Assembly (NCBI GenBank): GCA_024641655.1
Contig: JAHECR010000006.1
Location: forward strand, 43,943 to 107,942
Length of the DNA stretch: 64,000 bases
Reading direction: 5' to 3'
Origin: Acidimicrobiaceae bacterium
GTDB lineage: Bacteria > Actinomycetota > Acidimicrobiia > Acidimicrobiales > UBA8592
Shown: piece after piece, positions 62,485 to 64,000 of the stretch
Layout of the letters: each line of letters begins with the position of its first letter
Position numbering within the stretch: position 1 is the stretch's first letter
Program-made: the position numbers and the translations under genes
The notes under the pieces: model-generated
Seen by the model: the letters and a program-made list of their open reading frames with translations, nothing else
What the model was told of the DNA's origin: nothing
The model's database searches: none

Positions 62485-63705
62485 ATGACGGCAGTACTCG
62501 AAGGCATCCGGATCCTGGAGGTGGCGCAGTGGGCGTTCGTACCCTCTGCTGCCGCGGTGCTCGGCTCGTGGGGCGCCGAGGTCATCAAGGTCGAGCATCC
62601 GCGCCATGGTGACCCTGTGCGTTCGCTCGTCTCGGGAGCGATCCCGGCCGAGGCGGTCGGCAAGCCACTCATGCACGAAGTGGTGGGCCACTCCAAGCGC
62701 AGTATCGGCATTGACGTGAACAGCGCGGACGGGCTCGAGGTGCTTCTCCGACTCGTCGACGGTTGCGACGTGTTCCTCACGAACTTCCTCCCCGAAGCCC
62801 GTCAGCGCATCGGGATAGATGTCGAGGACATCAAGGCTCGCAATCCCCGTGCAATCTACGCGCGGGGGAGCGCACTCGGCCCGCGTGGACCGGAATCCGA
62901 CAGGGGTGGCTTCGACATGGTCTCGCACTGGTACCGCGGCTCCATCGCGCAGGCAGTCACCCCCGCCGGCCTGGCTCACCCGCTCCGGATGCCAGCACCG
63001 GGTTTCGGGGATCTGCCCTCGGGACTCATGCTCGCCGGTGGCATCTGTGCGGCGCTCGCCTATCGCGAACGGACCGGGGAAGCGGTCGTGGTCGACATGT
63101 CACTTCTGGGAGGCGCGATCTGGTCGATGCAGAGCTTGATCGTCGGGGCGGGAGTAGTCGGCACCGACGACCTTGGCTGGCCGCCGTCGGCAGATCATCC
63201 GCAGAACCCTCTCGCCAATACCTACCAGACCTCCGACGGGCGATTCATAGCCATCAACATGCTCGAGAGCCAGCGACACTGGCCGGGCGTCTGTCACGTC
63301 CTCGGTCGGGATGACCTCGTAGAGGACGCGCGGTTCCGGGACGCCGAGGCGCGCAAACAGAACGCGGTCGACTGTGTCACCGAACTGGCCGGCGAGTTCG
63401 CCAGACACCCGCTTGCCCATTGGACGGCCGTGCTCGCCACCCAGGACGGGCCATGGGACGTCGTTCGGAGTCCCCTCGAGGTCCACGACGACCCTCAGGC
63501 ATGGGAGAACGGCTACCTCCAAGAGGTGGAGCAGAACCACCAGGGGTCGATTGCCCTCGTCACCTCACCGGTCCAGTTCGACGAGCAACCGGCGGCGATC
63601 CGCCCCAGCGAGGAGGCTGGAGCCAGCACCGAGCTCATCCTGCTCGACCTGGGCTACACCTGGGACGAGATCACCCAGCTGAAGGCCACGGGTGCGATCA
63701 GCTGA
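62485..63705 (+). CDS. Class III CoA-transferase (CaiB/BaiF family)
   Basis: A 406-residue family III CoA-transferase that would activate a carboxylic acid by swapping CoA from a donor. It shows the N-terminal GIRILEVAQWAFVPSAAAVLG, WGAEVIKVEHPRHGDPVR, LTNFLPEARQRIGID and a catalytic-region Asp in GGFDMVSHWYRGS. GGAG lies before ATG 62485. It is the last intact gene of the second operon and probably acts first on, or near the entry of, the CoA steps. Confidence 0.92.
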   Translation: MTAVLEGIRILEVAQWAFVPSAAAVLGSWGAEVIKVEHPRHGDPVRSLVSGAIPAEAVGKPLMHEVVGHSKRSIGIDVNSADGLEVLLRLVDGCDVFLTNFLPEARQRIGIDVEDIKARNPRAIYARGSALGPRGPESDRGGFDMVSHWYRGSIAQAVTPAGLAHPLRMPAPGFGDLPSGLMLAGGICAALAYRERTGEAVVVDMSLLGGAIWSMQSLIVGAGVVGTDDLGWPPSADHPQNPLANTYQTSDGRFIAINMLESQRHWPGVCHVLGRDDLVEDARFRDAEARKQNAVDCVTELAGEFARHPLAHWTAVLATQDGPWDVVRSPLEVHDDPQAWENGYLQEVEQNHQGSIALVTSPVQFDEQPAAIRPSEEAGASTELILLDLGYTWDEITQLKATGAIS

Positions 63706-63863
63706 TCGTGGGTCACGCGGGGAACGACCGCTCCAGATCCGAGCCCCGTGGGCAATCCCGCTCACCGAAGATGCTGGGATCGGCGATTCACCCCGAAACG
63801 CACGATGGGTAAGAGGCCGGCGCTGCCGCGCTCGTGGGCCGGAGGAGAGAAGTCCTTCCCTGC
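63706..63863. other. Intergenic stretch between converging genes
   Basis: No gene found. An imperfect CACG-rich inverted repeat around 63716-63750 could end transcription but is too irregular to call. Confidence 0.4.
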
Positions 63864-64000
63864 TCAGTCGCCCGCTTCTGGCTTCCAGAAGGGGACGCCG
63901 ATGCCGTCGGCGACGATCTCGAAGTCGGCGACGACGGGGAGGCCGCAGGCGAGTTCGTCGTAGGTCGCGCCGACGACCCAGCCGGGGACGCGTACGGGGT
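63864..64000 (-). CDS. C-terminal part of a DUF35-like OB-fold protein, truncated by window edge
   Basis: The last 44 codons on the minus strand read PVRVPGWVVGATYDELACGL and PVVADFEIVADGIGVPFWKP, then EAGD and stop. The pattern GLPVVADFE-DGIGVPFWKP resembles the end of DUF35 OB-folds (GMPVxVVFE..DGxxLPxFRP). The beginning lies outside the window. It converges on the CoA-transferase and may mark another acyl-CoA unit. Confidence 0.5.
   Translation of the reverse strand, partial: PVRVPGWVVGATYDELACGLPVVADFEIVADGIGVPFWKPEAGD

Overview
The window is a high-GC chromosomal segment from an actinobacterium, most likely an uncultured-type lineage of class Acidimicrobiia. The phylum call rests on the two tiny actinobacterial ribosomal proteins bS22 and bL37, an Rpf-type muralytic factor, F420-type enzymes (PPOX and a decayed luciferase-like oxidoreductase), many GTG starts with ATGA/GTGA stop-start overlaps, and the block mfd - lipoprotein - mazG - eno - ftsB - DUF501 - ppx, which matches mycobacterial gene order. 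The class-level call is inference.

Layout. (1) 0-13 kb: queF; an NrtR-like regulator next to nadA-nadB with a palindromic operator on the nadA promoter; a converging minus-strand run with a BMP-type nucleoside ABC transporter, a PhyH dioxygenase and larC-larE-larB for the nickel-pincer nucleotide. NadA/NadB feed the nicotinate dinucleotide pool that supplies the LarB substrate. (2) 13-36.7 kb: mostly housekeeping: a diiron ferritin-like protein, bL37, ychF, rsmI, rmuC, metG, tatD, rpf-like, rsmA, ispE, bS22, tRNA-Gln, a divergent short glmU, prs, rplY, pth, mfd, mazG, eno, ftsB. A luciferase-like gene at 16.4 kb is broken next to a 25-bp tandem repeat. (3) 37.2-43.1 kb: a molybdenum-hydroxylase (CO-dehydrogenase-like) operon with small and FAD subunits and the coxD, coxE, XdhC/CoxI, mocA and coxG accessories, but no catalytic large subunit. 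It sits between ftsB and DUF501-ppx, which are adjacent in mycobacteria. (4) 43.2-47.7 kb: DUF501, ppx, GNAT, enoyl-CoA hydratase, a RecB-like nuclease, tRNA-Leu. (5) 47.7-48.8 kb: a scrapyard of a toxin remnant and a multiply frameshifted P450. (6) 48.9-64 kb: a catabolic island with MarR and GntR regulators, two metal-dependent amidohydrolases, a PEP-mutase/isocitrate-lyase-type lyase, an alpha/beta hydrolase, a homogentisate-dioxygenase-like cupin, a PrpF-type isomerase, enoyl-CoA hydratase, VOC protein, F420/FMN PPOX protein, a Cys-less thiolase paired with a DUF35 protein, and a class III CoA-transferase. The gene set reads as cleavage of an oxygenated ring or polycarboxylate followed by CoA activation and retro-aldol or beta-oxidation-like shortening. 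The substrate cannot be read from sequence.

The strongest candidates for something undescribed are the catabolic island, the PhyH-larCEB unit beside NAD synthesis, and the large-subunit-less cox operon. No CRISPR array, intact insertion sequence, rRNA or replication origin was seen.
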